Source: Malurus cyaneus samueli (lineage: Eukaryota; Chordata; Aves; Passeriformes; Maluridae). Taken from it: 64,000 nucleotides of DNA. The stretch covers positions 31,828,898 through 31,892,897 of the forward strand of contig CM019218.1 in NCBI GenBank assembly GCA_009741485.1, in the 5' to 3' direction. Made by a program: the position numbers and the translations under genes. Below, piece by piece: positions 12,701 to 24,040 of this stretch (the stretch's first letter is position 1; every line of letters starts with the position of its first letter). The notes below the pieces were generated by a model. That model saw only the letters and a list, made by a program, of their open reading frames with translations, did no database searches and was not told the origin of the DNA.

Positions 12701-15700
12701 ATCTCAGAATTTCTGGCCTGTTTCATAACAGAAGCAAGGAAACGGAGAGAAGTCCAGTGGCATTCATGTTATCTCACGCAGACTATTCGCTCTCCTCACT
12801 ACAAAAAAGGAAATCTCAGAAACACAGCACTAAGATCCATTATTAAGCACCTAAGTTGTGGTAGTGCTGTTTATCCCAAATGCCATTCCAAACCAAACTG
12901 GCTTTCCTTTCAAAAAATCCTGAAATCTTAAGTACTCGCATTCTTGTCATAATAAACTCTCACATTATATTTCAAATACAAACTTTTCTTGTTTACATGA
13001 TTAACAACAACTAGATTTCTCAGAGGAATGTCAGTGAAGCTTTAGACATATATAGCTATCAAGCTGTACAGAGACTGACAAATGTTTCGTAAAATGGAAT
13101 ATAAAGTTGTACTCTAAGACTCAATTATCCATAGCTGCTTAGTGACAGTATTTATCATTGCCTTTATGACTAGCAAGATTGTTCTCTTAACTATTCTTGG
13201 AAAAAAGGGGAGGAAGAGTAAAACAAACCATGAACCTGACATGCCTGTTATACTGAAGGATGTACTGTTTATTTTGGGTATGAAAAAGAAAGGATGGTGT
13301 CCCTGCTTCCCCGTTCCTTTCAAAAATAGGACATCTTGTTCAAAGCATTTCTTGTGGAATTTACATCACATATGCAAAAGTAAAGTACTTGTGACAATAT
13401 TGCCAATCTGTCATGATTTTCAAGACAATTTGGAAGACAAGCCAACAAGCAATGGCAAAAAAGAAGAGTAATTCACACAATGCATTAAACCTGGCCTTGT
13501 CAGCTGAGGATCCCTGCACTAAGCTTGCCAAAGAGGAACAGTAAAATACCCTGACAGGGTATTGGGTTCACCTGACCAGTTATGGCAGTGGGGGTTTAGA
13601 GGGGTGGCTTCTGTGAGAAGATGCTGGAAGCTTCCCCATTGGTCCTACAGAGCCAATGACAGACCATTGTGAGGAGGCTGTCCCCTTACAGCCCATGGAG
13701 ATCCACAGTGGAGCAGAGATAGACCTGCAGCCCCTGGAACACCCCACGCTGGAGCAGGTGGATGCCTGAAGGAGGCTGTGATCCCATGGGAAGCCCACGC
13801 TGGTGTAGGCTCCTGACAGGATGTGTGGTTCCTTGGACTAGAGCCCAAACTGGAGCAGGTTTGCTGGCAGGACTCATGACCCACTGGGGGACCTACACTG
13901 GAGCACTCTGTCCACATTTCTCCCAATGCTGAGTACAATAGAAGCCACGCCAAGCAGCCCCACAAACTGCCAGGCCCTGGCAGAGCTGCCAGGTCATGTT
14001 CATCTGGGCAAAGTAATCCCAAAGTTGTCCCAGAGGGTAGGGCAGGTCAGAGGCCATGCTCTCTGTGACAATGGGCAGTTGTCCATCCTGACCCAGCTCT
14101 GGGGGTTGCAAAGGTCTTGGCCATTTTGAAAAAGTGAGGGACTGCCTGTGTAACCAAGCTAACCATCCAGCACAGGAAGTACTTAAAAATTGTGACCAGG
14201 TTGGTTTAAGTGCAGAACATTAATCCACATTATTAATTCCACCAATCTCAAGAGATTGATTCCACCAATTGATTGCCTGGTGAAATCTTCTAAAAGATTA
14301 CACCAATCTTTAAGAGATCAAGATGGATTAAACAAAATTTGTTGATGACCTGTATTTTAGATCACATATGGTCCAATTTCAAAAATTTGTGGAGATAAAT
14401 ATTCTAATACTCTTGGATTGATGAAAATGAGTTTGTTTTAGTTTCAGCAATATCTATTTTGAATTTAAATGATAATTCCACATTACAGTGGGCACAAAGG
14501 GATATACAGTAAAATTACACCAACAATTCAATTTTTCAAAGGTGAAAAATTTTGGATTTTTCACTGCTGGTTTTGATGTGTCACACAGACCAATCTGGGA
14601 TGCCTTTTTATAGGCAGACCCATTCATCATCCTGCATCATACCTTAATTTCTAACCCTTCCATTCCCCAAATTCAGGGTATAGTATTATCAGCTTCACCC
14701 TTATCTGAGTCCCATTTATTTTTTAAATATATAATTAAAGTGGCTAGGCTTAAATCTGTTTTACTGGAATGTATCAGCTTTTGGAAACGATCACATTGAC
14801 TAATAACCCTAATTGGGGGAGTTATGGAGGCTATATTGAATACCTTTTTACTGTGAAGAAGAGAACGGTACTCAAGAAGGTCGAGGCAGAGCAACAGGCA
14901 GAGGGGCTGGGGTCTGAAAGGGCTCCCTCCCTGTGGCCTGAATCAATGTGCTCTTTGTAGGCAGGAAGGGCCAGTTAGATGTAAACATTATTTCTGACAA
15001 TGAGAGAAGGGGACTGGTGGAAAATACTATCAAGGCATCTGCAGCAGACCTCCTCACTCCAGTACAACCAGAGAACGGAACAATACATTTCTGATCAACA
15101 GCAGAGCCATACATTCAGTAATAGCCAGTTGCAGTGGCCTGCTTAATAAAATTACAATACTGATTGTTCGGGCAATGGGAGAAAGAGTTTTATGGCTATT
15201 CTTACATGGAATGTCCAGTGAACTGGACTAAACTGACTCACGAGTTTCTATGTCCAGAACATCCCCTTCCATTGTTAGGATGAGACCATGCAAGCTAAAT
15301 GCTCAAGTAACTTTTTTGAGAATTCTGTACAGCTGTGCATCTCACACAAAAAGGCATGAAAAGCTCAAAATCTGTCTACAAATTACAGACCTTAGAGGAA
15401 CACAAAAATGACATCCCGCATGCAGTACTGATTGCTGCTTAGAGTGTGAATCTGAATTTGATACTTGTAAAGAAGCCTTGTTCTCAGGAGTATAGGCTGG
15501 TAGAGGATTTAAGTGCAATAAATCGAATAACTTAAGTCTGTGTGTGGATGGGCTTCTTGTACCAGTGAAAAAAAACATTTGGGGACATCAGCATTGGAGA
15601 AATTTGTGGAGGACTGTCTCCTGTGGGAGTGATCCCACAGTGGAACAGTGCAAGTCTGTGAAGAGTCCTCCTGCTGAGGATGGAGTGGCAGTACCAACAC

Positions 15701-17073
15701 GTGTGAACTGATCACAACCCCATTCATTGTCCACCTTTGCTGCTTGGGGGAGAGAAGGTAGAGAATTTTGGAGTGAAGAGAAGCCCAGGAAGAAGGGAAT
15801 GGCAGAAAAGAGGTGTTTTTAAGCTTTGGTTTTATTTCTCATTATCCTTCTCTGATCTAATTGGTAATAAATTCAATCAAATTTCCCAAGTTGAGTCTGT
15901 TTTGCCCATGACACTAACTGCAGAGTGATCTCTCCCTGTTCTGGTTTCAACCCACCAAGCCGTTCATTATATTTTCCCTCCCTGTCCGGCCAAGGAAGGG
16001 GATGATAGAGTGGCTTTGGTGGGCACCAGGCATCCAGTCTGGCTTAACCCACTGCAAACAGATTAAAAACAGAAGTATATCTCAAAATCTACTTAATTTA
16101 TTGAACTGTATTAAATAAAAGACTTTGAGGGAGCTTAAATAATCTGGAGGAAGACTGAATAAAGCACCCTTAACTTAATAAAGCACCCTTCCTTTAATTG
16201 TCCACATAGATAGTTTCTGTAATCTTAAACAAGGGAGTCAGAAAAACATACAGGGCTACACATAATCATGAAGAATTAGAATTAAAAAAAAAGGAGAAAA
16301 TCTTTATGGCATTATCAAAAATGACCCTCCACGAGATCTCCCTAAATATCCGCTCTTGGTCATTTTCTGAGGCTCCACCACACAGGCTTCTGATGTGATT
16401 CCATTCAGATACTCTAACAGAGAAAAATAATTTCCTTTCCCGTGTCCTCTCAGCCCCCACTTCCTCTCTCAAAGTTCAAATTCTTTGCAGCAATTTAACT
16501 TCTACTTTGTTTACAACATAAATCTTCTTTAATACTTTATTCAAATATCACTTCTTCAAAACATAAACTATTTTCATTCATATGCCTGACTTCTCACACA
16601 ATGTTTCTTGGTTTTTTTAATTACCTCAGCTTTCTTTCTGGCTTTCCTAACACCTGGCCTGACTCACCACATCCACCTGAAGTGCTCTTACTACCCTCAC
16701 TCGCTGCTCTGCTCTTATGGAAGCCCCACACACATGCCAGTGCTTCCCACTTGCCCCCATACTTCAGAGGTGGAAATCCCCTTTTTTTTTAGCTGTTCCT
16801 TATGTCGCCATCTCACCGAAGGATCTCCTTATCCCACCTGAAAAGGCCGAAAGGGAAGCTTGTTTTCCCCAGGCGGCCCTGAGCACAGCTCCCAGCCTGC
16901 CGCATATCCCAAACCGCTTTTCCGCCCGGCCATTCCAGCTTCCAAGGAGCGTCACACCACCACACCCACCCGCTCCTCAGCCCCGGCCGGCGGGCAGGAC
17001 CCCGGAGCCGCGGGCAGAGAGCCCCGTGCGCCGCCATCGCCCCGGGCCTACCTCGGATATCCACAGCCGCCAT
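6666..17073 (-). CDS. MED6: Mediator complex subunit 6 (MED6), complete, eight coding exons
   Basis: Complete minus-strand gene. Joined exons: 17,073-17,052; 11,672-11,513; 10,487-10,396; 9,393-9,311; 8,618-8,510; 8,042-7,927; 7,195-7,168; 6,793-6,666. The total is 738 bases, or 245 residues plus stop; human MED6 has 246. Every junction has GT/AG and the phases agree throughout. The start [20 protein letters not shown] and the end [11 protein letters not shown] match the family closely. MED6 is a conserved head-module subunit of the nuclear Mediator complex, linking activators to RNA polymerase II. The conserved N-terminal Med6 domain covers roughly residues 1-160, with the signature [17 protein letters not shown]. 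The C-terminal quarter is Lys/Glu/Pro-rich, as usual. The promoter is a CpG island with a GC-box minisatellite directly upstream. There are no frameshifts or stops. Trp follows VIP at the start of exon 4, where I recall Leu in human. Confidence 0.96.
7168..7195 (-). CDS. MED6: MED6 coding exon 7 (28-base exon)
   Basis: A very short exon, CAA to CCAG, encoding QKPGEKPVP plus one base. The acceptor is CCCCACAG and the donor GTAAAA. It is supported by exact agreement with MED6 proteins and by the phase of its neighbours. Confidence 0.93.
7927..8042 (-). CDS. MED6: MED6 coding exon 6
   Basis: Acceptor GACTTGCAG. It encodes [20 protein letters not shown] and [18 protein letters not shown]. The donor is GTATGA, in phase 0. 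This marks the change from the folded domain to the charged tail. Confidence 0.95.
8510..8618 (-). CDS. MED6: MED6 coding exon 5
   Basis: Acceptor CTGAAAG. It encodes [15 protein letters not shown], then [17 protein letters not shown] and QEER. The donor is GTATGT and the exon ends in phase 1. Confidence 0.95.
9311..9393 (-). CDS. MED6: MED6 coding exon 4
   Basis: Acceptor TTCCCACAG. It encodes [18 protein letters not shown] and [10 protein letters not shown]. The donor is GTAAGT and the exon ends in phase 0. It contains the conserved ADYYIIAG core of the Med6 domain. Confidence 0.95.
10131..10160. repeat. Perfect 13-bp inverted repeat with 4-base loop in MED6 intron 3
   Basis: GCTATTAGCAATT, then TTCT, then AATTGCTAATAGC: the arms are fully complementary. 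A second pair, GCCTAAC at 10,100-10,106 and GTTAGGC at 10,161-10,167, encloses it directly on the right and with a 24-base gap on the left. It could be a folded intronic element or the remnant of a short inverted-repeat transposon. No target duplication was identified. Confidence 0.8.
10396..10487 (-). CDS. MED6: MED6 coding exon 3
   Basis: Acceptor TTTTTCAG. It encodes [19 protein letters not shown] and then [11 protein letters not shown], nearly identical to mammalian MED6. The donor is GTACAG and the exon ends in phase 1. Confidence 0.95.
11513..11672 (-). CDS. MED6: MED6 coding exon 2
   Basis: Acceptor TTTTCCCAG then ATAATCTG completes the Asp codon. It encodes [19 protein letters not shown] and the conserved [16 protein letters not shown] stretch. 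The donor is GTAAGC after AA, leaving two bases of the Asn codon. Confidence 0.95.
13590..13910 (+). mobile_element. Fragment of an avian retroviral LTR (repeat-rich middle part)
   Basis: The segment repeats variations of 'CACGCTGGAGCAGG' and 'CCCATGGGAAGCCC' at intervals of roughly 40-50 bases. I recognise this pattern from a common avian endogenous-retrovirus LTR family. The assignment is from memory and the subfamily is not resolved. It is degraded, and no coding region of the element is recognised nearby. Confidence 0.5.
13911..15587. other. Unclassified 1.7 kb between the two LTR fragments
   Basis: The sequence separates two pieces that would be near-adjacent in one LTR, so it may be a nested insertion or internal retroviral remnant. 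It contains imperfect short repeats at 14,239-14,330 (ACCAATCT...AAGAGAT three times). No retroviral gene can be supported from the broken frames. Confidence 0.35.
15588..16056 (+). mobile_element. 3' portion of an avian endogenous-retrovirus LTR
   Basis: Reads through GGAGGACTGTCTCC, a purine-rich stretch, GGTTTTATTTCTCATTATCC, a poly(A) signal AATAAA at 15,866-15,871, and the characteristic tail TTTGGTGGGCACCAGGCATC followed by TTAACCCACTGCA at the end. This matches the recalled 3' half of a widespread avian ERV LTR in plus orientation, antisense to MED6. It is substitution-rich and is a fragment of an old solo LTR or split LTR. Confidence 0.65.
17052..17073 (-). CDS. MED6: MED6 coding exon 1
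   Basis: Encodes MAAVDIR plus the first base of the next codon. The ATG is in a good context (CC before, G after). The donor is GAG|GTAGGC. The exon lies inside the CpG island, and the first coding piece is only 22 bases, so gene predictors may miss it. Confidence 0.93.
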
Positions 17074-17099
17074 GGCAGCACCGCGCACGTCCTGAGCGG

Positions 17100-17320
17100 G
17101 GCGGGGCGCAGGAAGGGCCGTGGAGCGGGGAGGCGGAACGGGAGCGGGCGGGGAGCGGGGCGGGGAGGCGGAGCGGGGAGGCGGAGCGGGCAGCGGGGCG
17201 GGCAGCGGAGGGCAGGCTGGGCGGGGGGGCGGAGCGGGCAGCGGGGCGGGGCAGCGGGAAGGGCAGGTGGGCGGGGAGGCGGAGCGGGGAGCGGGGCGGG
17301 GAAGCGGGGCGGAGGGAGTA
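17100..17320. repeat. GC-box minisatellite upstream of MED6
   Basis: Imperfect tandem arrangement of units such as GGGGAGGCGGAGCGGGCAGC and GGGGCGGGGAGCGG over about 220 bases. All G runs are on the plus strand, so it is C-rich in the MED6 sense. Units vary in order and length. It is directly next to the MED6 start region, supplies many potential Sp1 sites and can form G-quadruplexes. The long frames across it are composition artefacts. Confidence 0.8.
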
Positions 17321-20300
17321 GCGGCCTCCCGTGCCAACACGCAGTCGCTGCCTCTGGAAATTCCTGCCCGAAGTGTAGGCTGTGCTGCCCCCGCTTCCCG
17401 TCACAGGCCAAGGTGAGCTGTGTTTCACCCGAGTGGCGCGTGTGCCAAGAAGGACAGCGCCAGTGCCGAAAATCAACATGTTCATTCTGCGCTGTTTGCT
17501 CGAAGGTTTTGCAGTCGTTTTCACCTGATCTTGGCCTGCTGGTATTTGCTGGTCCCTTTCAATGTGAAAGAGATGTGGGCTGCAGGTTGGTGCTCAGCAT
17601 CACATCCATCTAGCCTAAGCTGGCTGGGGTAGCCCTGATTTAGTTTGCCGTGCGGGAATAATAGGGGATGCTTGAGGTCACATCATTAGAACACTCTATG
17701 GTTCCTCTCCCGAGGTATGGTCCTTGGCATTCTGGCTCTTAAGTGAATTGTCCATCAGTGACATCAACAGTCATTTACAGGGTGAAGAACAACACTCAGT
17801 GGGTGGAAGAATATACTGCACTGAAGATTAACGAGCTCCTTATTTAGATTGACAATTGCAATCTACCAATCTGCTGTACAGCGTGTCCAATATCCCTGTG
17901 TCATGCTAGCTGTACCTCCAAGGACTCACTGTGCCTGAGCCTTTGCTGCCGAGATCAGCCATTCCCTCAGTGGCAGCAGCAGAGTCTAAGAGAGCCTGGA
18001 ATTACCAGCTCCTTGATGGCACGCGATCATAATAAATGATGGAATCTCCTCCCCTTCCACCTGTCTGAAAAAACTATAGGAAGTACTTTACTGTGTATGA
18101 AGTACAGGAAAGGGATATTATTACTGTACAATAGCAATCAAAAAGGTAGAGCAAAACAGAGCTGATGCTGCTTATTTGCTCTTTATTCAGTCCTCTCATA
18201 TCAATGCATTAGGAGACAGACTGTAATTGCAAATCACATACTCCTTTTTTTTATTCCCAGGATTCCTGTCTTGTTCAATATGTTAAAGTCACTATATCAC
18301 TTGAGAATATTCTGGGCTTGTTTTCCATGACTGCAGAACACTTACTTATGTGTTTCATGTGTTGAAAGATGTGAAGGTACCAAGTGAAGATTACAGAAAG
18401 TGACAAGGTCAGGCAGAAGAATGCTGGTTTGGAAAACGGGACTCTAGTGTTCACAGTGGCATTGTCATACATTAGATTAATTAAGATTTTTCAACCTAAT
18501 ATCTGATTTATAGACGTGCTGAACCCTTGATACAAATAAAGTTATGATGGTCATCCTTTGTGTGTTTTGTAATTCCTGTACACGGAATCTCTCACAGTTT
18601 AATTACTCAAAATAAGATTTTTGTAATCTCAGTGCTCACGGCTGCGTCTCTTAAAGGGAGGTGATAACAGGCCCCTTGGCTCTGAGTGGTTCATGAAAAT
18701 AAATTTAATAATATCTTCAAAAATATGAGGCTGGTGTGGTAAATGTTCTGAGAAAATTAATCTTCTCTTCAAAAGAGGATATGCTTAATGTGCAAAAAAA
18801 TAAGTAAAAGAGATCGAACAGTGGAAGAAAACACTGTAATGCTGAATTCAGAAGAAAGCCATGAAAACACAGTACTTGGTGTCGTTTAATAGCACAACTA
18901 ACACATCTCTGCCAAACACATCTCTCTAGTGTTATCTGCACCAGAATGTTTCCAAATAATACTATGACAGGTTGCCATTCTAAACCAAATACCTCAATAT
19001 CCCTGTCATGCACAATCCTCCTGAAGGGCAAAAATGCCACCAGACATAACAGCCAGCCTTCCGGAGCATCTCTGATGCCCTGTTTCATTCTATTTTTGTG
19101 CAAACCATTTCTTTTCAGTAGCAAATGGAAACTCAACTTCTATTTTAATTATTCATGTTGTCCATCTTTCCTGCTGACTCTGCACCTCTCCTCAGCAAGT
19201 ATGTCTTCAGATGAGTGAGGGGCTGGAAAGTAAAGGTTCCTGGGTGGGAAATAATGGGGCTTGATTGCCTACAATGAATTTTCAATTACATGGTAAGACT
19301 AGCCAAAGCACTGCTGGAAAGAATTGTTCATCTGGTAACATTTTCATCTGCTGCTATAGCATAAAAGACTAGGGCTTTTTCGCCTGGCTTCCTCTAAAGG
19401 GAGAGTCCTAATGAGCATTGGGGTTCTGTCCCTCTTAGCAGGAGGTGTGGATTACAGATGGAGAGATAATGAAAGCTATCACATAAAAGGAGGAATTTAT
19501 GCGCACTGCTTTTGATGTCAAAGAAAGGCATCGTAAGCAATGACTATTGAGACATATTCATTGGGTTCGTGTGCCTTAAAAATGCATAAAATAATTGGAT
19601 AAAAACTGACACCTTTTCATGCCCCAGTGTTTGGATGTCATTTAGTGTCACTCTCCCTACAGTGTAATTATTTTTCTGTATTTCTATGGTCAGAGCTAAT
19701 AAGGAATCTCATCCTGCCATGCTCTCCCATATGTAACAGAAGAGACTGTCCCTAATTTACAATGTTTGTTATGGCCCGTAAATGCAGGATTGGTAGTGCT
19801 GAGTGCTCTAAACCACATTATGGATACAGTAGGGAGACAACCAAGGAATGAGTCCCGTTACAGTTTCAAATAATCACAGCTAAATTGAGAGGACTACATC
19901 TAAAAATAGGATGGAAAATCATCTTTGTGCACATCTCTAACAATGTGCAGAACCTGAACAAATAAACTAGGTACGTGCCATCAGGTAAAACGTATTGTGT
20001 ATGTACCCTTATCATTAAACTCTGGGCTGTTTCCAAAACATATTAGAGGCTCCTGAACAAGGATATTATCACAGCACCTCGGATTCTGCCAACCTGCATT
20101 TGAACTCACAGCCTAATAGCAAAAATCTCCAAGTCCCATTCTGTGTTTCAGTAAATCTAGTTGTGCAATGAAGCACAAGGGAAATTTAAATTCCTATGCT
20201 AATGAAAAATTGCTGGGCTTGAATTACTTATGAAATGAGCAATTTGCTACTGGTTTTATAATAAATAGGAATAGGAAACTGTGCAGAAAAATTATTCTTT

Positions 20301-20589
20301 TTAATCCTTATCTTACGGTTTGAGGGAAGGACACATAAACAAACCAGAGACAGAAACTTACGGGCAATGCAAGGCAAATGCTGAATTTGTAAGGGGAAGG
20401 AAGGGAATATTTGAGTGGGTTACCATGAGTTCATTCCCTGTGTTCTGTTTTAATATTTTTGCTGGTTAAATTTCTTTCTTTCCAACCTGAAAACACTCCT
20501 GTTGCCGTTATCTTCAGATAGCATTACATATGCAGTCATTTACAAAATAGCTTCCAACAAGCCTCAAAAGCCATCACCGAATTGTGCTG

Positions 20590-20665
20590 TAGAAACCCAT
20601 AGAACAGCCAAATTGCAAAATTCTGATTTTTAAATCCTTAATCAGGCACTTTTGCTGACTTCAAA
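20590..20665. repeat. Dispersed old repeat, copy 1 of a local pair
   Basis: Reads GCCAAATTGCAAAATTCTG, then TTTTTAAATCCTTAATCAGGC and GCTGACTT. A similar order recurs at about 21,845-21,905. It resembles a family of old amniote repeats with a 'TTACTCAGGCAAAACTCC'-like core, but I cannot assign it. Confidence 0.4.
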
Positions 20666-21844
20666 GTCTGTTAATTTCTCCTTTCGTTCAGTGCATCTGC
20701 GTGTTCTCTTCCTTTTCCTGAGATACTGTTTTCTGCAGAGTTTTTATAAATACTGCTAATCACATGCATTGACTATAAAAAAATAGCCAGGCTTGTAAGC
20801 TCTTTTTTTTTTTTTTCCCACTGGGAAAATCTAACCAAAGTGGCTGCAATGATGGCTGCAGCTGGTGCTCCGCTCAAAACCGTGTTCCCCCACCTTGTTG
20901 CTCTCATCCCTGGGCTGCAAAAGGCAGAGAAGCTGGGGGACACTAAGAAGAGTGATGTTCCTGGCATCCTCAGAGCATTTTAATACATCTCATAGCGCTT
21001 TATTAGAGTTTCCTTTTTGAAAGAACGGGGAAAGAAAAGATGAAACCCTGCTAACAGTCTAAAAGCTTCCTGAAAATAATTAATCTCCCAGTAAACCCCA
21101 AAAGGCTATCTGTCAAGAAGTTAATAAAGATGAAATGCCAGGATGCCACATGGCTGCTAACAACTGCAGACATGAGGGGAAATGAGCTTCCAAGCAAAGA
21201 AACACAAACTTTGTCATCTTGCATATGACCATGTATTAAAATGAGCAACTGCAGATGCTGAATTTGTGTCTCTGCAGATGCCTCTGACCTTTGCATCTCT
21301 GCTGCTGCATTGCCTTTGTCAACACAAAAGCCCATGACAAAGAAGGATGCAGCAAGTACAATCTACAGGTGTTGGATTACCCAGAGGGGACTGGTGGGAG
21401 AAGCAGAAGCTGCCCCATGTCCCGAGAGCTGCACAAGTCACATACAGGCCAATGTCCAGCAAGAGGCAGATTGAGCTGTCAGGCAACCCTGGAGCATGGC
21501 TTCCATGCCATACAGCTCTATTTGTCTGCATTGTTTGCTGGATTGGGTGTCAACCGATGTTTTATTTCCCCCCAGTTTCCAAAAGGCAGATCAGGGCCCT
21601 GGGGGAGAGCCCTGGCCCCACTCGCTGCCAACCAGCAAACAGTGTCTGCTGACAATGAAGGCTTGGCCAGGACAGAGAATGGGGGAAAAGCAAAGCAATC
21701 TTCTCACCATACGCCCTCTTTATTGCACATTTCTAATAATCAAATATATCTCAACCTCTGGGCTGCACCACAGTCTTTGCTTTTGGCAGATATTTCCCAG
21801 TAAGCTTTGAATGACATTATTTTGCTGTGTACTGTAAACTCCAA

Positions 21845-21905
21845 TATGGCCAAATTGCAAAGTCCTTGATTTTTAAGCCTTTAAGTCAGGCATTTGGCTG
21901 ATCTG
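21845..21905. repeat. Dispersed old repeat, copy 2 of a local pair
   Basis: Reads GGCCAAATTGCAAAGTCCTT, then TTTTTAAGCCTTTAAGTCAGG and GGCTGAT, parallel to the segment near 20,590. The pair is in direct orientation, about 1.25 kb apart. Confidence 0.4.
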
Positions 21906-23964
21906 AAAGAGGGCTTTAATGAAATAGTCTCTCTAGTCTGATGAAGAAATCAAGATCTGTTTTCCTGATTTACTGTATTTTCTGTTAGAAAACAGAGGGC
22001 TTCATTTTGGCAGTGAGCCTTGTACTTCCCAGTGGGAGGATGTGAAACACGGACAGGCTCACCAGATCAGGAAGTGAAAAGAAACACTTAATTTCTATGT
22101 TTCAAGATTGGAAAGAGCTACAAAATCCAGCAAGCAGCAGTAGTGGTAGAACATAAATGAAACCATCTAGCAATTGCTCTGCTTCAACAACTGCAGGCCT
22201 CATAATGCTAAAAAGGAGTCTATTTCACTTCAGTGAAGAATTTTCATTTCTGCTCTGTTTGTTGAGTCACACGTGTTTCTTCTCAGCACCTTCCATCCAT
22301 GTAAAACAGCTTATCCTCACCTACCATGAAATCTTAGGGTGCAGGTACTAATGGCCAGGCAGGTCCTTAATTGGACCCCTTCTTCCCTGATCTCCTTATT
22401 TTCTACTGGTGTTGGTTGCCTGGTAATTCTAACACCTTTAGTTCCTTCACAGGAATTTTTCATTTTCAGTGCCAACAGGTACTGAAAAAAACACATTATT
22501 TCCATCCTGGCTGCATTGTTCTTCTTCATCTGTACCTCCACACTACACAAAGTTGAAGGCAGGCAAGTGGCCCAAGCGTTGACCCCAGCAATGTCTGCAT
22601 AGCCTGGGCTGCTCATCCCTGGGACCAGAGTGAGTGGGAATTTAACACTAATGTCTGAGCTAGGCTAAGGTGGGGAACCTGGCCCATTTGCTGGACTTGT
22701 GAAAAATGATCTGTAACAAAGTGTTCCCTCCCTGCCAGGTAACAGTGCATTACCAAAGGTTATTTGTGTGGTAATTGGACATTGTTTGGCAGAGAGGAAA
22801 CATCCAGTTTGGTGGAGGTGACATGAATTTATGGGGGCCTTTCATCCCAACAGCTACATGGGCTTTTGACTGCTTAGTCTGATCAGGGTATGTTCAGAGA
22901 GTGGATTTCCTTGGTCACTGCACATGTGGCTGAGAAGGTGTGTGCTCCTCTTCCTTTCCCTTCAGAAGTGGTTGCAGAGAGTGTCATTATGGGCTTCACC
23001 TTGTTGCCCCATAGCCTCTAAACTGTAAGGTAGGAAATGTATAGGGTAGGAAATTACTAGTGAATTGGTGCTCAGCATGGGTTCTGGGATCTGCAATTTA
23101 TAGAAAAATCTCACTCTCAGGAGCATCTATGCATTCTTTTACAGGACTAACAAAATTCCTATCACAGGCTGCATTAAAAAATTACAGGTTTTCCTACACA
23201 AATACAGGTTTATCTTACACTTTGCTTCTGCAGGGTCTCAAAGAAGCAAGGTAGATTCCTTGGCTAGCAGAGCAGTATCAGCCCATCATGCTGGAGCTAC
23301 ACTCTCCATCATCAGAGACTGAGATCAGTGGTTCTATGCACTTCACAGAAACTTCCAGAGGATTTATTTGTGACCCTGAACTCAGGATGCACAAAGCTGG
23401 ATACAAAGTATCTTAACAGAAAGGCACTGTCCAGCACATTTTTTGCACATTAGAGAACCCTCCATCTGGGGATATTCTTTCAGCCACATCAGCCAAGAGT
23501 GAGCCAGTTATAAATATTTTACACCAGGCTTTGATTGGAAAGAGTAGGTTAAATTAATTAAGCTCACATCAGAGAGATTCAGCATCTGCTCCAAACAAGC
23601 AATGAACCTGCACTGATTCCAGAGCCTCATTTGTATAATGGAAAGAGCCACAGCACCCCTTTGCTTTCCAGATCACACTGAAGTCAGTAGGTATGTGGCA
23701 GCTTACAGAACATGCTGGGATATTTGCACATCCAGCAAAGAACTAGTCATGTTTTTCTATCAGTGCAATAGAGAGTGGAGCAAGGACACTTATGGATTAA
23801 AAAGCAAATTATTCTTATTAGATCATTCCCCCCAGTCTCTTCTCCCCAGTGTTTTAAGCATCCTATTTGTTGAACAGGAAAAAATCAGAACAGCAAAGCA
23901 GGAGATACATTAATATAGCTGATCTACTGGAGTGAAGCCAAACCAGCAAAGCCAGGCATGCGTT

Positions 23965-24040
23965 TCTATAGTACTTAGCACAGTGGGACTCCACTGGGAC
24001 TCAGAAGCTATCGTGATGCAATGATAAATAATGATAGTAG
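23965..24040 (+). mobile_element. Possible ancient SINE/LINE tail
   Basis: The stretch TAGTACTTAGCACAGTGGGA, followed by an ATAATGATA-rich end, resembles the 'AGCACAATGGGG...AATAATAAT' tails of old amniote retroposons. It is short and diverged; the family is not certain. Confidence 0.35.

Larger units (their letters stand above)
11673..17051 (-). other. MED6: MED6 intron 1
   Basis: A 5.4-kb first intron running from the CpG-island exon to exon 2. It carries LTR-derived segments (about 13,590-13,910 and 15,588-16,056) separated by unclassified sequence, and a short tandem copy at about 16,156-16,191 (AATAAAGCACCCTT twice). No further coding exon was found. Confidence 0.75.
16960..17420 (-). 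promoter_or_regulatory. MED6: MED6 CpG-island promoter
   Basis: An abrupt rise in GC and CpG content around MED6 exon 1, with many GGGCGG-type Sp1 boxes and no TATA box. This is typical of a housekeeping promoter. The transcription start should lie just upstream (higher coordinate) of 17,073. The island is symmetrical enough to allow divergent transcription to the right, but no plus-strand gene follows. Confidence 0.75.

Noticed and set aside
13893..14111. A minus-strand frame between the LTR fragments that looked faintly like a retroviral protein
   Set aside because: Only about 70 codons, no diagnostic retroviral motif, and it overlaps the edge of the LTR fragment; no viral gene can be claimed.
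16717..17613. A 298-codon plus-strand frame and several minus-strand frames across the MED6 promoter
   Set aside because: Stop-poor GC minisatellite; the translations are repetitive Gly/Arg or Pro/Ala with no family features.
21291..21803. A 170-codon plus-strand frame in the intergenic region
   Set aside because: No homology recognised, overlapping frames of equal quality, and no promoter or splice context.
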